NCBI GenBank assembly: GCA_046347155.1
Contig: JAXMGT010000002.1
Coordinates: 248,001-312,000, forward strand
Direction: 5' to 3'
Source of the DNA: RPQJ01 sp046347155
GTDB lineage: Bacteria; Pseudomonadota; Gammaproteobacteria; Steroidobacterales; Steroidobacteraceae
DNA: 64,000 nucleotides
A model generated the notes under the pieces. It was not told where the DNA came from. It did not search any database and worked only from the letters and a program-made list of their open reading frames with translations. A program made the translations under genes and the position numbers. The number at the start of each line of letters is the position of its first letter. Positions within the stretch are counted from its first letter, which is position 1. Below, in pieces: positions 50,026 through 58,454 of the stretch.

Positions 50026-50805
50026 TCAACGGGCGGCGCCGGCGAGCACCTCGCTCCGCATCTGGGCGGCCGCCCCGGTTTCGAGCGCGAACAGCTGGAT
50101 CTTCAGGCGCAGCTGCGACATCCAGAGCGTCAGGTCCCCCTTGATCCCGGGTGCGCCGACGATCTCGCGCAGCACCGCGACCGGGTCCCAGGCCGAGAGG
50201 TCCGGCCGGCAGTCCGGCTTCATCGTGAGCTTCAGCTGGTCGCCGCTCGCAACGTACTCGCACTCGCCCATGACGGCCCGCTGGGCCTCGGCCGGGACGA
50301 TCGAGCGCAAGCGCGAGCGGTACCCGGTCACGATGTCCCATTGCACGGCCGCACTGTCGACGCCGGTGTAGTAGTTGACCAGCCGGACCCGGAGCGCCGT
50401 TCCGCCGAGCAGCGGCAGGTTGCCTGTCGACTTCAGGTCCTCGTAGGTCGGGCGTGGCTGCCGGTACTCCCACACCGAACTCGCGATCATGAACGCCGTG
50501 ACGAGCCGCGCGGCCTCGGCTGGGTCCGTCACCGGCACCGGGCGTTCGAGGTGGCCGAGCGCCACCTTCCCGTAGGCCTCGATGACCTGGAAATACTGCT
50601 CGTGCGCGCGCATCGTGCTCTCGTCGACCGCGAGGTCGGTCGCGAGGCTGGCGCGGTACTCGTGCGCCTGGCGCGCCAGCTTCCGGTCCTCGCTCCAGTT
50701 CGTCACCTGCATACCGATGAAGATGCCGAGCACGACGACAACCAGTTCGACGACGACCGCGAACCAGTCCTGGCGGCGCGCGCTATGGACCAGGCGCCTG
50801 AGCAT
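50026..50805 (-). CDS. Membrane-anchored protein of unknown function
   Basis: A 259-residue protein. A basic start (MLRRLVHSARRQDW) leads into one membrane helix (FAVVVELVVVVLGIFIGMQV, about residues 16-35), followed by an acidic, helical domain that should face the periplasm. It includes the common NWSEDRKLARQAHEYRASL stretch seen in several uncharacterised proteins with this single-helix start. A good AAGGAGA site precedes the ATG. I cannot assign a function. It is convergent with the dehydrogenase and divergent from the META gene. Confidence 0.75.
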   Translation of the reverse strand: MLRRLVHSARRQDWFAVVVELVVVVLGIFIGMQVTNWSEDRKLARQAHEYRASLATDLAVDESTMRAHEQYFQVIEAYGKVALGHLERPVPVTDPAEAARLVTAFMIASSVWEYRQPRPTYEDLKSTGNLPLLGGTALRVRLVNYYTGVDSAAVQWDIVTGYRSRLRSIVPAEAQRAVMGECEYVASGDQLKLTMKPDCRPDLSAWDPVAVLREIVGAPGIKGDLTLWMSQLRLKIQLFALETGAAAQMRSEVLAGAAR

Positions 50806-50898
50806 CGTTCGATCTCCTTGGGCGGGCTGCCCGGATCGGTCGCCGGATACTACACTTGGAGCGGCGCCGGGACGGCGCCGGGCTACCGGAGGACGACG

Positions 50899-51681
50899 AT
50901 GCAGAACTGGACAACTCGCCGGCACCTGCCCGGCGCGACCGCCGCGCTCATGGCCGCGCTGACCGCGGCGTCCGCCGCCGCAACCCCGACGTCGCTCGAC
51001 GGGACGGCCTGGGTGCTCGCGAAACTCGGCGATGCACCGGCCCCCGACGTGCCGGCCGTCACGCTCGCGTTCCAGGGCGGACGCGTGTCGGGGACGGACG
51101 GTTGCAACCGCTACACGGGCACCTATCGCAGTGAAGGCGCGGGCCTCGCCCTCGGCGCCGATCTCGCCTCGACGAAGATGGCCTGCCCGGACCCGGTCAT
51201 GGCGACTGCGGATGCGTGGAACAAGGCGCTGACGACGGCCACTGGGTGGCGCATCGTCGACGGTCGGCTCGAACTGCTCGGGTCCGGTGGCAAGCGCCTC
51301 GCGACCCTCGCCGCGCAGACGTCCAACCTCGCGGGCACGCACTGGAAGGCGACCGGGATCAACAATGGCCGGCAGGCCGTCGTGAGCGTCCTGCCGGGCA
51401 CGACGGTCACGATCGCGTTCGACGCGAACGGCGGCGTGGCCGGTTCGGCCGGCTGCAACCGATACACGGCCCCGTACCGGGCGGCCGGCGCGTCGATCGA
51501 GTTCGGCAAGGCGGCGGCGACGATGATGGCCTGCGGCGACACCGCGGTCATGGAACAGGAACAGGATTTCTTCCGCGCGCTCGAGACCGCGCAGGTCGTG
51601 CGCATCGAGGGCGAGCGCATGGAGCTGCGAACCGCGACCGGCGCACTCGCAGCAGGCTTCGTTCGCACGACGGGCGACTGA
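50899..51681 (+). CDS. Secreted protein with two META domains
   Basis: A 260-residue protein with a signal peptide ending ASAAATPTS. It consists of two META domains, each with the signature of a tryptophan strand and a GCNRYTG motif: LDGTAWVLAKLG with TDGCNRYTGTY, then LAGTHWKATGIN with SAGCNRYTAPY. Each has a paired cysteine (KMACPD, MMACGD). META (HslJ-like) proteins are periplasmic or outer-membrane associated and linked to stress tolerance; the role is not defined. The duplication makes it about twice the length of HslJ. Confidence 0.85.
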   Translation: MQNWTTRRHLPGATAALMAALTAASAAATPTSLDGTAWVLAKLGDAPAPDVPAVTLAFQGGRVSGTDGCNRYTGTYRSEGAGLALGADLASTKMACPDPVMATADAWNKALTTATGWRIVDGRLELLGSGGKRLATLAAQTSNLAGTHWKATGINNGRQAVVSVLPGTTVTIAFDANGGVAGSAGCNRYTAPYRAAGASIEFGKAAATMMACGDTAVMEQEQDFFRALETAQVVRIEGERMELRTATGALAAGFVRTTGD

Positions 51682-51728
51682 GGCATCCGCGGCGTCAGCC
51701 CGCGCGGGCATTACTGCAGGAGACGACG

Positions 51729-52622
51729 ATGGGCGACTTCGACAGGCAGACCGGGAAGTTCCGAACGCAGCCGGGTTTCATCGCGGCGCTGGACCAGAGC
51801 GGCGGCAGCACTCCCAAGGCGCTCGGGCTCTATGGGATCCCGGCGAGCGCGTGGTCCAGCGACGCCGGGATGATGGACCTGATGCATGCGATGCGGACCC
51901 GCATCATCACGAGCCGCGCGTTCGACGGCCGGCGCATCCTCGCCGCGATCCTGTTCGAGGCGACGATGGACCGCGACGTGCTCGGCCGCCCGACGGCCGA
52001 CTACCTCTGGAACGTGAAGCAGGTCGTCCCGATCCTGAAGGTGGACAAGGGTCTCGAGGCCGAGGCGAACGGCGTGCAGCTCATGAAACCGATGCCCGAC
52101 CTCGAGGCGCTGCTCGCGCGCGCGAAGGCGAAGGGCATCTACGGGACGAAGATGCGCTCGGTCGTGAAGCAGGCGGACGCGGCCGGAATCGCCGCGGTGC
52201 TGGACCAGCAGTTCGCGGTCGCCCGGCAGATCGTGGCCGCAGGCCTCGTGCCGATCATCGAGCCCGAGGTGGACATCAAGTGCCCGGACAAGCCCGGTGC
52301 CGAGCGTCTGTTGAAGGCGGGGCTGCTGTCGCGGCTCGACGCGCTGCCGGACGGCACGCTCGTGATGCTGAAGCTCACGATCCCGGACCAGGACGACCTG
52401 TACGTCGATTGCATCCGCCACCCGCGGGTGCTCAAGGTCGTGGCGCTGTCCGGCGGCTACAGCCGCGACGAGGCGAACCGGCGGCTCGCGCGGCAGCACG
52501 GGATGGTTGCGAGCTTCTCGCGCGCGCTGACCGAGGGCCTGACCGCGCAGCAGACCGACGCCGAGTTCGACGCGGCACTCGACGCATCGATCGAGAGCAT
52601 CTTCCGCGCCTCGTGCACCTGA
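51729..52622 (+). CDS. Class I fructose-1,6-bisphosphate aldolase
   Basis: A 297-residue enzyme of the bacterial class I aldolases. It opens with FIAALDQSGGSTPKALGLYG, the region holding substrate-binding residues. It contains PILKVDKGLE and YGTKMRSVV, and the Schiff-base lysine in LVMLKLTIPDQ. It cleaves fructose-1,6-bisphosphate in glycolysis and works in reverse in gluconeogenesis, without a metal. The ATG lies 47 bases after the META gene, with a weak GGAGACGACG site. Confidence 0.92.
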   Translation: MGDFDRQTGKFRTQPGFIAALDQSGGSTPKALGLYGIPASAWSSDAGMMDLMHAMRTRIITSRAFDGRRILAAILFEATMDRDVLGRPTADYLWNVKQVVPILKVDKGLEAEANGVQLMKPMPDLEALLARAKAKGIYGTKMRSVVKQADAAGIAAVLDQQFAVARQIVAAGLVPIIEPEVDIKCPDKPGAERLLKAGLLSRLDALPDGTLVMLKLTIPDQDDLYVDCIRHPRVLKVVALSGGYSRDEANRRLARQHGMVASFSRALTEGLTAQQTDAEFDAALDASIESIFRASCT

Positions 52623-52632
52623 TCGGGGCGCC

Positions 52633-53919
52633 TCAAAGCGCGAAGTCCGAGGCGACCGAGAGCACCAGCGCGCGGCTCGATCCGATGCGGCCCGAGACCC
52701 CCGGGCCGGGCAACGGCCAGGGCGACACGGGTTCGGCGATGCGTGCGTCTCCTTGCCGGATCATCGACAGCGCGACGCGCAGGTCCTGGTGCCGGCTGAG
52801 CCGGCGCTCGAGGCCGGCGCTCGCGCGCCACTGGTCCGCGACCGGGAAGCAGGCGGGCACGGTGCCGTGGCGTGCGGGCGATGCGTCGTACGCAACGCCG
52901 GTCGAGGCCGCCCAGTCCGCACCGAACGCGTGACGGAGGCCGAACGAGGCTCCCCAGGTGTCCTCGAGTCCCTCGGGGAACAGCCGCACGCCGCGGCCCA
53001 GCACCTCGACCTGCGCATCGCCGAACCGCGACCAGTCCTGCCAGTTCACGCCGGCGCCGAGCGTCGTCGCGGGACCCAGCCGGTGCGCGAGTCCGAGCGA
53101 CACCTGTTGCGGCACGGTCGCGTCGAGGCGGCCGGGTGATCGCGCCGGCAGGATTGCCGCGAGCGCGGGGTGCAGGCCGTCGGTCCGCACGTCGAGCGAC
53201 ACCTCCTGCGACACCGGTGCGGTCCACGCGAGGCCGATTGTCGTCACGTCGTTCGCGTGCCAGCGCAGGCCGGCGCTGCCGCCCGGCGCCCAGTGCGATC
53301 CGTCGAGCGAGACCCGTCCGTCCGGCAGGCCCGCGGGCGGGCCGTAGAATGCCGGGGAGTTCGCGACCGCGAGCGCGCCCGACACCGCGGCCCGCTGGGC
53401 GGCGACCGACGCGCCGACGTCCAGCCGGTCGTTGACGCGCCAGCCCGCGGCCGCGGCGACGTTCAGCGTGTCGAGCGAGGCTCGCTCGACGACGTAGCGA
53501 CCGGCCCACTGCCTCCCGTAGTCGAGCCCGAGACCGGCGTACGTGTAGGCGCCGAGGCCGAGCGTCACCGGTCCGGAGTTCCACGACGCGTAGGCACTGC
53601 CGGCCGCCGTGGTGCCCGCGCGGTTGTGCGCGCGACCGGGGGCGGCCGAGCCCCCCTCGAAGTCGAAGTCGAGGTGCACCGGCAGGTACGCGCCGGTGAA
53701 CTGCGTGCCGGCAAGGCCGGCCAGCGACGCCGGATTCGCGGACAGCGCGGCCGGATCGAGTGCAAGCGCGGTGCGGCCTGCGCCGGCGAGCCCCATGTCG
53801 GCACCGCCGGACTCGGTGAGCCAGGCCGCACCGGCGCGGGCCGTCGCGTACGGCACCGCGGCCAGTGCCGCGATCGCGGTCACGAGGGCGAGCGTCCGGG
53901 CGGGGTGGCGGGTCTGCAT
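52633..53919 (-). CDS. FadL/TodX-family outer-membrane transport protein
   Basis: A 428-residue outer-membrane protein with a signal peptide (cleavage near ATARAGAAW). The N-terminal hatch-like block GGADMGLAGAGRTALALDPAALSANPASLAGL is diagnostic for FadL proteins. Alternating beta-strand sequence follows, and the C-terminus ends in a hydrophobic strand. The family passes hydrophobic compounds, such as long-chain fatty acids or aromatics, across the outer membrane. It is divergent from an AraC regulator across 95 bases containing an AT-rich patch, so its expression is probably substrate-dependent. Confidence 0.87.
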   Translation of the reverse strand: MQTRHPARTLALVTAIAALAAVPYATARAGAAWLTESGGADMGLAGAGRTALALDPAALSANPASLAGLAGTQFTGAYLPVHLDFDFEGGSAAPGRAHNRAGTTAAGSAYASWNSGPVTLGLGAYTYAGLGLDYGRQWAGRYVVERASLDTLNVAAAAGWRVNDRLDVGASVAAQRAAVSGALAVANSPAFYGPPAGLPDGRVSLDGSHWAPGGSAGLRWHANDVTTIGLAWTAPVSQEVSLDVRTDGLHPALAAILPARSPGRLDATVPQQVSLGLAHRLGPATTLGAGVNWQDWSRFGDAQVEVLGRGVRLFPEGLEDTWGASFGLRHAFGADWAASTGVAYDASPARHGTVPACFPVADQWRASAGLERRLSRHQDLRVALSMIRQGDARIAEPVSPWPLPGPGVSGRIGSSRALVLSVASDFAL

Positions 53920-54014
53920 GTCCGGGTCCTCCGGTGTGGTGGCGGAAGACTAGCCGCTGCATCGCGCCCGGCGTGCGGAACCGGCCGCGGCGTTTTTCGT
54001 TTTCTTGCAGTAAC

Positions 54015-54905
54015 ATGCCCGACATGCAGGCACTCGCACCGGCACGCTCGATCGTCCGGAAGCTCGCCGGGCCGCCCGAGGCGACCGTGCGCCTTCCCTG
54101 CGATCCTCCGCTGGTCGTCGAGTGGTACCGGGTGCTGCTCGACACCGTGAGCGTGCCGCCGCTGCCGGCGCCAGTGCTGCTCGTCCAGACCGGTGGCAAG
54201 CCGGTGGCCTACCGGGCGCGGGGCTCGGGCACGGCCGGCGTCTCGATGCCCGGGCTCGTCACCCTGTTGCCGAAGCGCGTGCAGAGCGACGTCGTGTTGC
54301 GCGGGGTGGGCGAGGGCGCGCTGGTTTTTTTCGAAAACGAACGGCGAGTGCCCGGCTGGGTCGCCCGGCTCGCGCCGGGCGAGCCGGTGACGGTCGTCGA
54401 CGAGCTGGTGCTCGCGCTCGTGAGGCAGTCGCTCGAGGCCGCGCGATCGGGCGCCGGCGGCGCGGCCTACCTCGCTGCGCTCGGGCAGCTGCTGCTCGTG
54501 CAGGCGCAGCACGTGCTGTCGGCCCCGCGCTCGCTGGGCCGGCCCAGCGGAACGCGGAGCCAGCTCGCGATCGCGCACGCAGCCACCGCGTACGTCCGCG
54601 CGCACCTCGACGGCGACCTCGGCGTCGAGGTGCTCGCGGGCCACTGCGGCGTCGGCGTGACGCACTTTACCGCGACGTTCCGCACGGTGACCGGGACGAC
54701 GCCGCACCGCTACGTGCGGCGTGCGCGGATCGACCACGCCTGCGACCTGCTGCGCGCGACGGCGCTCGGGGTGGGCGAGATCGCGTCGGCGGTCGGGTAT
54801 GCGACGCAGAGCCACTTCAGCACGGCGTTCCGCGCCGAGCGCGGGATCACGCCGTCGGCCTACCGGCGCGAGTGCCGGGCCCTAGGGCCCGCGGTGCGCG
54901 CCTGA
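54015..54905 (+). CDS. AraC-family transcriptional regulator
   Basis: A 296-residue regulator. The N-terminal part is a cupin-like sensing domain (about residues 20-130). The C-terminal double helix-turn-helix (about 190-290) shows LAGHCGVGVTHFTATFRTVTGTTPHRYV and IASAVGYATQSHFSTAFRAERGITPSAYRR. It faces the FadL-type gene and probably controls it. The message start region is AT-rich and I see no clear ribosome site before the chosen ATG; an ATG three codons later is possible. Its last 24 bases overlap the acetyltransferase gene on the other strand. Confidence 0.85.
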   Translation: MPDMQALAPARSIVRKLAGPPEATVRLPCDPPLVVEWYRVLLDTVSVPPLPAPVLLVQTGGKPVAYRARGSGTAGVSMPGLVTLLPKRVQSDVVLRGVGEGALVFFENERRVPGWVARLAPGEPVTVVDELVLALVRQSLEAARSGAGGAAYLAALGQLLLVQAQHVLSAPRSLGRPSGTRSQLAIAHAATAYVRAHLDGDLGVEVLAGHCGVGVTHFTATFRTVTGTTPHRYVRRARIDHACDLLRATALGVGEIASAVGYATQSHFSTAFRAERGITPSAYRRECRALGPAVRA

Positions 54906-55541
54906 GCCGCCGAGGACCCGTTCGATTGCAGCGGCCATCCGGCGGTGCCCGGGCACCGCGGCGTGCCCGTTTGCGAGCGTCGAGGGCCGCTCGGCCACGA
55001 CTTCATACCCGAGGCGTGCATAGAGCCGCTCCGCGGCCGGGTTCGTGTAAGCGACGTCGAGTTCGGTGCGCGCGTAGCCCTGCGACCGCCCGAGTTCGAG
55101 CAGGTGCCTCACGAGCGCCGCGCCGAGGCCGCGACCGCGCAACGCCGCCGGCACGCCGAGGTGCGCGACGTACCACACGTCGTTCCCGGGCGGACGCACG
55201 ACCGACTCGACCCGGAGGCCGCGCACCGCGACACCGGTGCCCGCGACGACGCCGTAGTGCGCAAGGATCTGCCCGAGCGCCGCGCGCGTGAACCGGAGCG
55301 TCGAGCGGCCGCTCCAGGCGGCGCCCGCGGCCACGACGCGCCCGTCGAGTTCCGCGACCACGTGGTTGCGCCAGCCGAACTCGCCCCCGCCGTCCATGAA
55401 CGCGCGACGCAGGAAATCGACCGCGGCGCCTCGGCCCGTCACGTCGAACACGTAGGCAAACGCCGCCGGGCCGGAACTCAGGACCAGCGGGGCGGCGTCG
55501 TCGGCGTCGTCGGCCCGGGCGGGCCGGAAATCGGGTTCCAT
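54882..55541 (-). CDS. GNAT-family N-acetyltransferase
   Basis: A 219-residue protein. The acetyl-CoA-binding motif A is clear: VAHLGVPAALRGRGLGAALVRHLLELGRSQG (around residue 125-155). It is followed by the motif B strand and helix ELDVAYTNPAAERLYARLGYEVV. It acetylates an unknown amine. It is 16 bases downstream of the CDF gene on the same... opposite-facing context: the CDF gene ends beyond its start on the same strand, so the two could be cotranscribed only from a promoter before the CDF gene. Confidence 0.83.
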   Translation of the reverse strand: MEPDFRPARADDADDAAPLVLSSGPAAFAYVFDVTGRGAAVDFLRRAFMDGGGEFGWRNHVVAELDGRVVAAGAAWSGRSTLRFTRAALGQILAHYGVVAGTGVAVRGLRVESVVRPPGNDVWYVAHLGVPAALRGRGLGAALVRHLLELGRSQGYARTELDVAYTNPAAERLYARLGYEVVAERPSTLANGHAAVPGHRRMAAAIERVLGGSGAHRGP

Positions 55542-55557
55542 CGTCGAGGACTCCGGC

Positions 55558-56523
55558 TCAGCCCGTGGACGTCATCACGACTTCGACCGTGACGTGCACG
55601 AGTTCCTCGTGCACGGCGAGGCGCCGGCGCACGTCTTCGGGGTCCACGCTCGAGTCGCCTTCGAGGCTCAGGATGCAGGCGTACTTGCCCTTGCCGACGC
55701 GCCACACGTGGAGGTCCCGGAGCCGCGCGGGCTCGGGCAGCTCGCGCACGATCCCGCGGACCTCGTTGACGACCGGCGCGTCCATCTCCGCGTCGAGCAG
55801 CACGCGGCCGGTGTCGCGCAAGAGGCCGGTCGCCCAGCGCCCGACCAGCACCGTACCGACGAGGCCCATCACCGGGTCCAGCCATCCGAGCCCGAGCCAC
55901 AGGCCGCCCGCGAGCGCGCCGATCGCGAGCACCGAGGTCGCGGCGTCGGCGATCACGTGCATGTAGGCCGAACGCAGGTTCAGGTCGTGGTGCGCGTGGC
56001 CGCCGTGGTCCTGGCCGTGCGTGTGCGCGTGCCCGTGTCCGTGTCCGTGATCGTGCCCGTGGTGCCCGCCGCCGGCCCCTGCCGACAGCAGCCACGCCGA
56101 CACGACGTTCACCGCGAGCCCGAGCACCGCGATCGGGATTGCCTCGCCGTAGTGGATCGGCGCCGGCACGAACAGCCGGCGTACCGATTCCCAGCCCATG
56201 TACCCGGCGACGCCGAGCAGGAACACGGCGCTCGTGTAGCCGCCGAGCACCTCGATCTTCCAGGTGCCGAACGAGAACCGCGGGTCGCGGGCGTGCCGGC
56301 GGGCGAGCGCGTAGGCGCCGGCGGAGACGCCGAGCGCGAGCGCGTGCGAACTCATGTGCCAGCCGTCGGCGAGCAGCGCCATCGAGCCGAACACGGTGCC
56401 CGCGACGATCTCGACCACCATCATCGCGGCCGTGAGCCACATCACCTGCCGCGTGCGCCGCTCGGCGACCGGGTCGTGCTGGTCGTAGACGTGGACATGC
56501 GGGTGATCGGGGGCTGGCTGCAT
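55558..56523 (-). CDS. dmeF: Cation diffusion facilitator, DmeF-like Co/Ni efflux pump
   Basis: A 321-residue CDF transporter with six membrane helices. The transport site uses LLADGWHMSSHALAL in helix 2 (Asp53, His56, His60) and MHVIADAATS in helix 5 (His189, Asp193). The DGWHMSSH form is that of the DmeF branch, linked to cobalt and nickel. A loop at residues 151-180 is packed with about fourteen histidines, and the N-terminus has more (HPHVHVYDQH). A cytoplasmic C-domain with strands for dimerisation follows. The stop of this gene is 16 bases before the acetyltransferase start. Confidence 0.9.
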   Translation of the reverse strand: MQPAPDHPHVHVYDQHDPVAERRTRQVMWLTAAMMVVEIVAGTVFGSMALLADGWHMSSHALALGVSAGAYALARRHARDPRFSFGTWKIEVLGGYTSAVFLLGVAGYMGWESVRRLFVPAPIHYGEAIPIAVLGLAVNVVSAWLLSAGAGGGHHGHDHGHGHGHAHTHGQDHGGHAHHDLNLRSAYMHVIADAATSVLAIGALAGGLWLGLGWLDPVMGLVGTVLVGRWATGLLRDTGRVLLDAEMDAPVVNEVRGIVRELPEPARLRDLHVWRVGKGKYACILSLEGDSSVDPEDVRRRLAVHEELVHVTVEVVMTSTG

Positions 56524-56568
56524 CGCGCCGTGCAGTCTATCCTGCCGGGCCTGAACGGGGGATGGCTC

Positions 56569-57333
56569 ATGGCGACGACCACAGCCGACGCACGAACCCA
56601 CGCCGAACGCGTCGCGCCGCGCTGGGCGCTCGCGCTGCGCCGCTGGAACGACCGCGCAATGTACGACCTGGGCGGCGGGCCGAGGCCCTGGAAGCTCGCC
56701 TGGGTGATCAACTTCCAGAAAGGCGGCACGTTCCCGGTGCTCGCGCTGATGATGTGGTGGTACTCGGGCCGCACGCCTGCCGCGACGTCGGCACCGGCCT
56801 GGATCTACCTGGCGCTGCACGGTTCCTACGGCCTCGTGTGGCTGCTGAAGGACGTCGCGTTCCCGGACCCGAACTGGCAGCGCCGCGCGACGGTCGCGAG
56901 CGGCCTCTACACGCTCGCCGGCCTCGTCGCGTACTGGTCGTTCGGCTGGCTGATCATCTCGGGCGCCGTGGTCCCGGATTACCCGCTGCCCGAACCCGCG
57001 TGGTTCGCGCTCTGCATCACGCTCTGCATCCTCGGCTGTGCGCTGATGATCGCCGCGGACGCTCAGAAGTATTTCACGCTCAGGCTGCAGCGCGGGCTGA
57101 TCACGGACGGCGTCCACCGCTGGGTCCGGCATCCGAACTACCTCGGCGAAATGCTCGTCTACGGCTCGTTCGCGCTGATGACCTGGCACTGGTGGCCGTG
57201 GGTGGTGCTCGGCTACATCTGGATCACGCTCTTCGCCACGAACATGGCGATGAAGGAAGCGAGCCTGTCGCGATACGCGGGCTGGAACGAGTATCGGCGG
57301 CGCAGCTGGTGGCTCGTGCCGTTCGTGCTGTAG
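56569..57333 (+). CDS. DUF1295/isoprenylcysteine methyltransferase-like membrane protein
   Basis: A 254-residue membrane protein with about five helices. The membrane methyltransferase/steroid-reductase-like signature is GLITDGVHRWVRHPNYLGEMLVYGSFALMTW (from about residue 178), followed by the acidic MKEASLSRYAGWNEYRRRSWWLVPF. The family may use SAM or NADPH on lipids; the substrate is unknown. It has a GGGGGATGG-like ribosome site. It is divergent from the CDF gene across 45 bases and is followed by the YeiH gene 28 bases on. Confidence 0.83.
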   Translation: MATTTADARTHAERVAPRWALALRRWNDRAMYDLGGGPRPWKLAWVINFQKGGTFPVLALMMWWYSGRTPAATSAPAWIYLALHGSYGLVWLLKDVAFPDPNWQRRATVASGLYTLAGLVAYWSFGWLIISGAVVPDYPLPEPAWFALCITLCILGCALMIAADAQKYFTLRLQRGLITDGVHRWVRHPNYLGEMLVYGSFALMTWHWWPWVVLGYIWITLFATNMAMKEASLSRYAGWNEYRRRSWWLVPFVL

Positions 57334-57361
57334 TGCGGATGGAACGGGATCTCGTCGCGAA

Positions 57362-58414
57362 ATGAACAAGCTGCCCGGGCTGCTGCTCGCGCTCGTGCTG
57401 GCCGTCGTCGGCAACGTCGCGGCGGACGCGTTCTCACGTGCCATCGGCATGAGCCCGGGCGCGATCAGCGGCATCATGGTCGCGATCGTGCTCGGCCTCG
57501 CGATCTCGAACTTCGTCGGGCTGCCCGACGCGCTGCGCCCCGGCGTCACCTACGCGGTCAAGGGCGTGCTGCCGATCGGCATCGTGCTGCTCGGCCTGAA
57601 GCTCAGCATCGTCGAGGTCGGCGCGATCGGCCTGCGTGCGCTGCCGGTGCTGCTCGTCACGATCCCGACGGCCGTGCTCGTCGTCGGCTGGCTCGCGCGC
57701 CGGCTCGGGCTCACGGACCGGCTCGGAACGCTGATCGCGGTCGGCACGAGCGTCTGCGGCAACACGGCGATCGTCGCACTGTCGCCCGTGATCGGCGCGA
57801 AGGAGGAGGAGACGAGCTATGCGGTCGCCTGCATCACCGCGTTCGGGCTGCTCGCCATGCTCACCTATCCGTTCGTCGCGCACGCGCTGTTCGGCGGCGA
57901 CTCGTTCGCCGCAGGCGTGTTCCTCGGGTCCGCGGTGCACGACACGTCGCAGGTCGCGGCCGCCGGGATGGTCTACCAGGACTATTACGTCGATCCGCGC
58001 GTGCTCTCGGTGGCCACCGTCACGAAGCTCGAACGGAACCTATCGATGCTGGTGCTCGTGCCGATGATGGCGATCCGCCACCACCGGAAGTCGGCGGAGG
58101 GCGGCGTGGCGCCGCCGTGGTACACGATGGTGCCGCTGTTCGTGGTCGGTTTCGGCGCGATGGCGGTGCTGCGCACCGTCGGCGACCTCGGCGAGCGACC
58201 GTTCGGATTCGTCACGACCGACCAATGGCACGCGTTTCTCGACCTCGGCAAGCACGGCGCGACCTACTGCCTCGGGATCGCGATGGCGGGCGTCGGCCTC
58301 GGCACGCGCATCGCTGACCTGCGCAGGATCGGGTTCCGTCCGCTCGGTCTCGCGCTCACCTCCGCGCTGCTGGTCGGCGTCGTGAGCGCGACGCTGATCC
58401 ACGCACTGTATTGA
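57362..58414 (+). CDS. YeiH/UPF0324-family putative sulfate exporter
   Basis: A 350-residue membrane protein with about ten helices. Characteristic blocks are GISPGAISGIMVAIVLGL-like SPGAISGIMVAIVLGLAISN, GVLPIGIVLLGLKLS, AVGTSVCGNTAIVALSPVIGA and AVHDTSQVAAAGMVY. Homologues are annotated as putative sulfate or sulfite exporters, linked to taurine and sulfonate catabolism, but direct proof is limited. In this window an alkyl sulfatase gene 4 kb away would release sulfate; the link is only suggestive. Confidence 0.87.
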   Translation: MNKLPGLLLALVLAVVGNVAADAFSRAIGMSPGAISGIMVAIVLGLAISNFVGLPDALRPGVTYAVKGVLPIGIVLLGLKLSIVEVGAIGLRALPVLLVTIPTAVLVVGWLARRLGLTDRLGTLIAVGTSVCGNTAIVALSPVIGAKEEETSYAVACITAFGLLAMLTYPFVAHALFGGDSFAAGVFLGSAVHDTSQVAAAGMVYQDYYVDPRVLSVATVTKLERNLSMLVLVPMMAIRHHRKSAEGGVAPPWYTMVPLFVVGFGAMAVLRTVGDLGERPFGFVTTDQWHAFLDLGKHGATYCLGIAMAGVGLGTRIADLRRIGFRPLGLALTSALLVGVVSATLIHALY

Positions 58415-58454
58415 ACGGCCTTCCGCCGCGACATTGCGGCGATTCGGAGCACCG

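Noticed and set aside
54325..54333. T7 run as a terminator or slippage site within the AraC gene
   Set aside because: No hairpin precedes it and the reading frame passes through normally.
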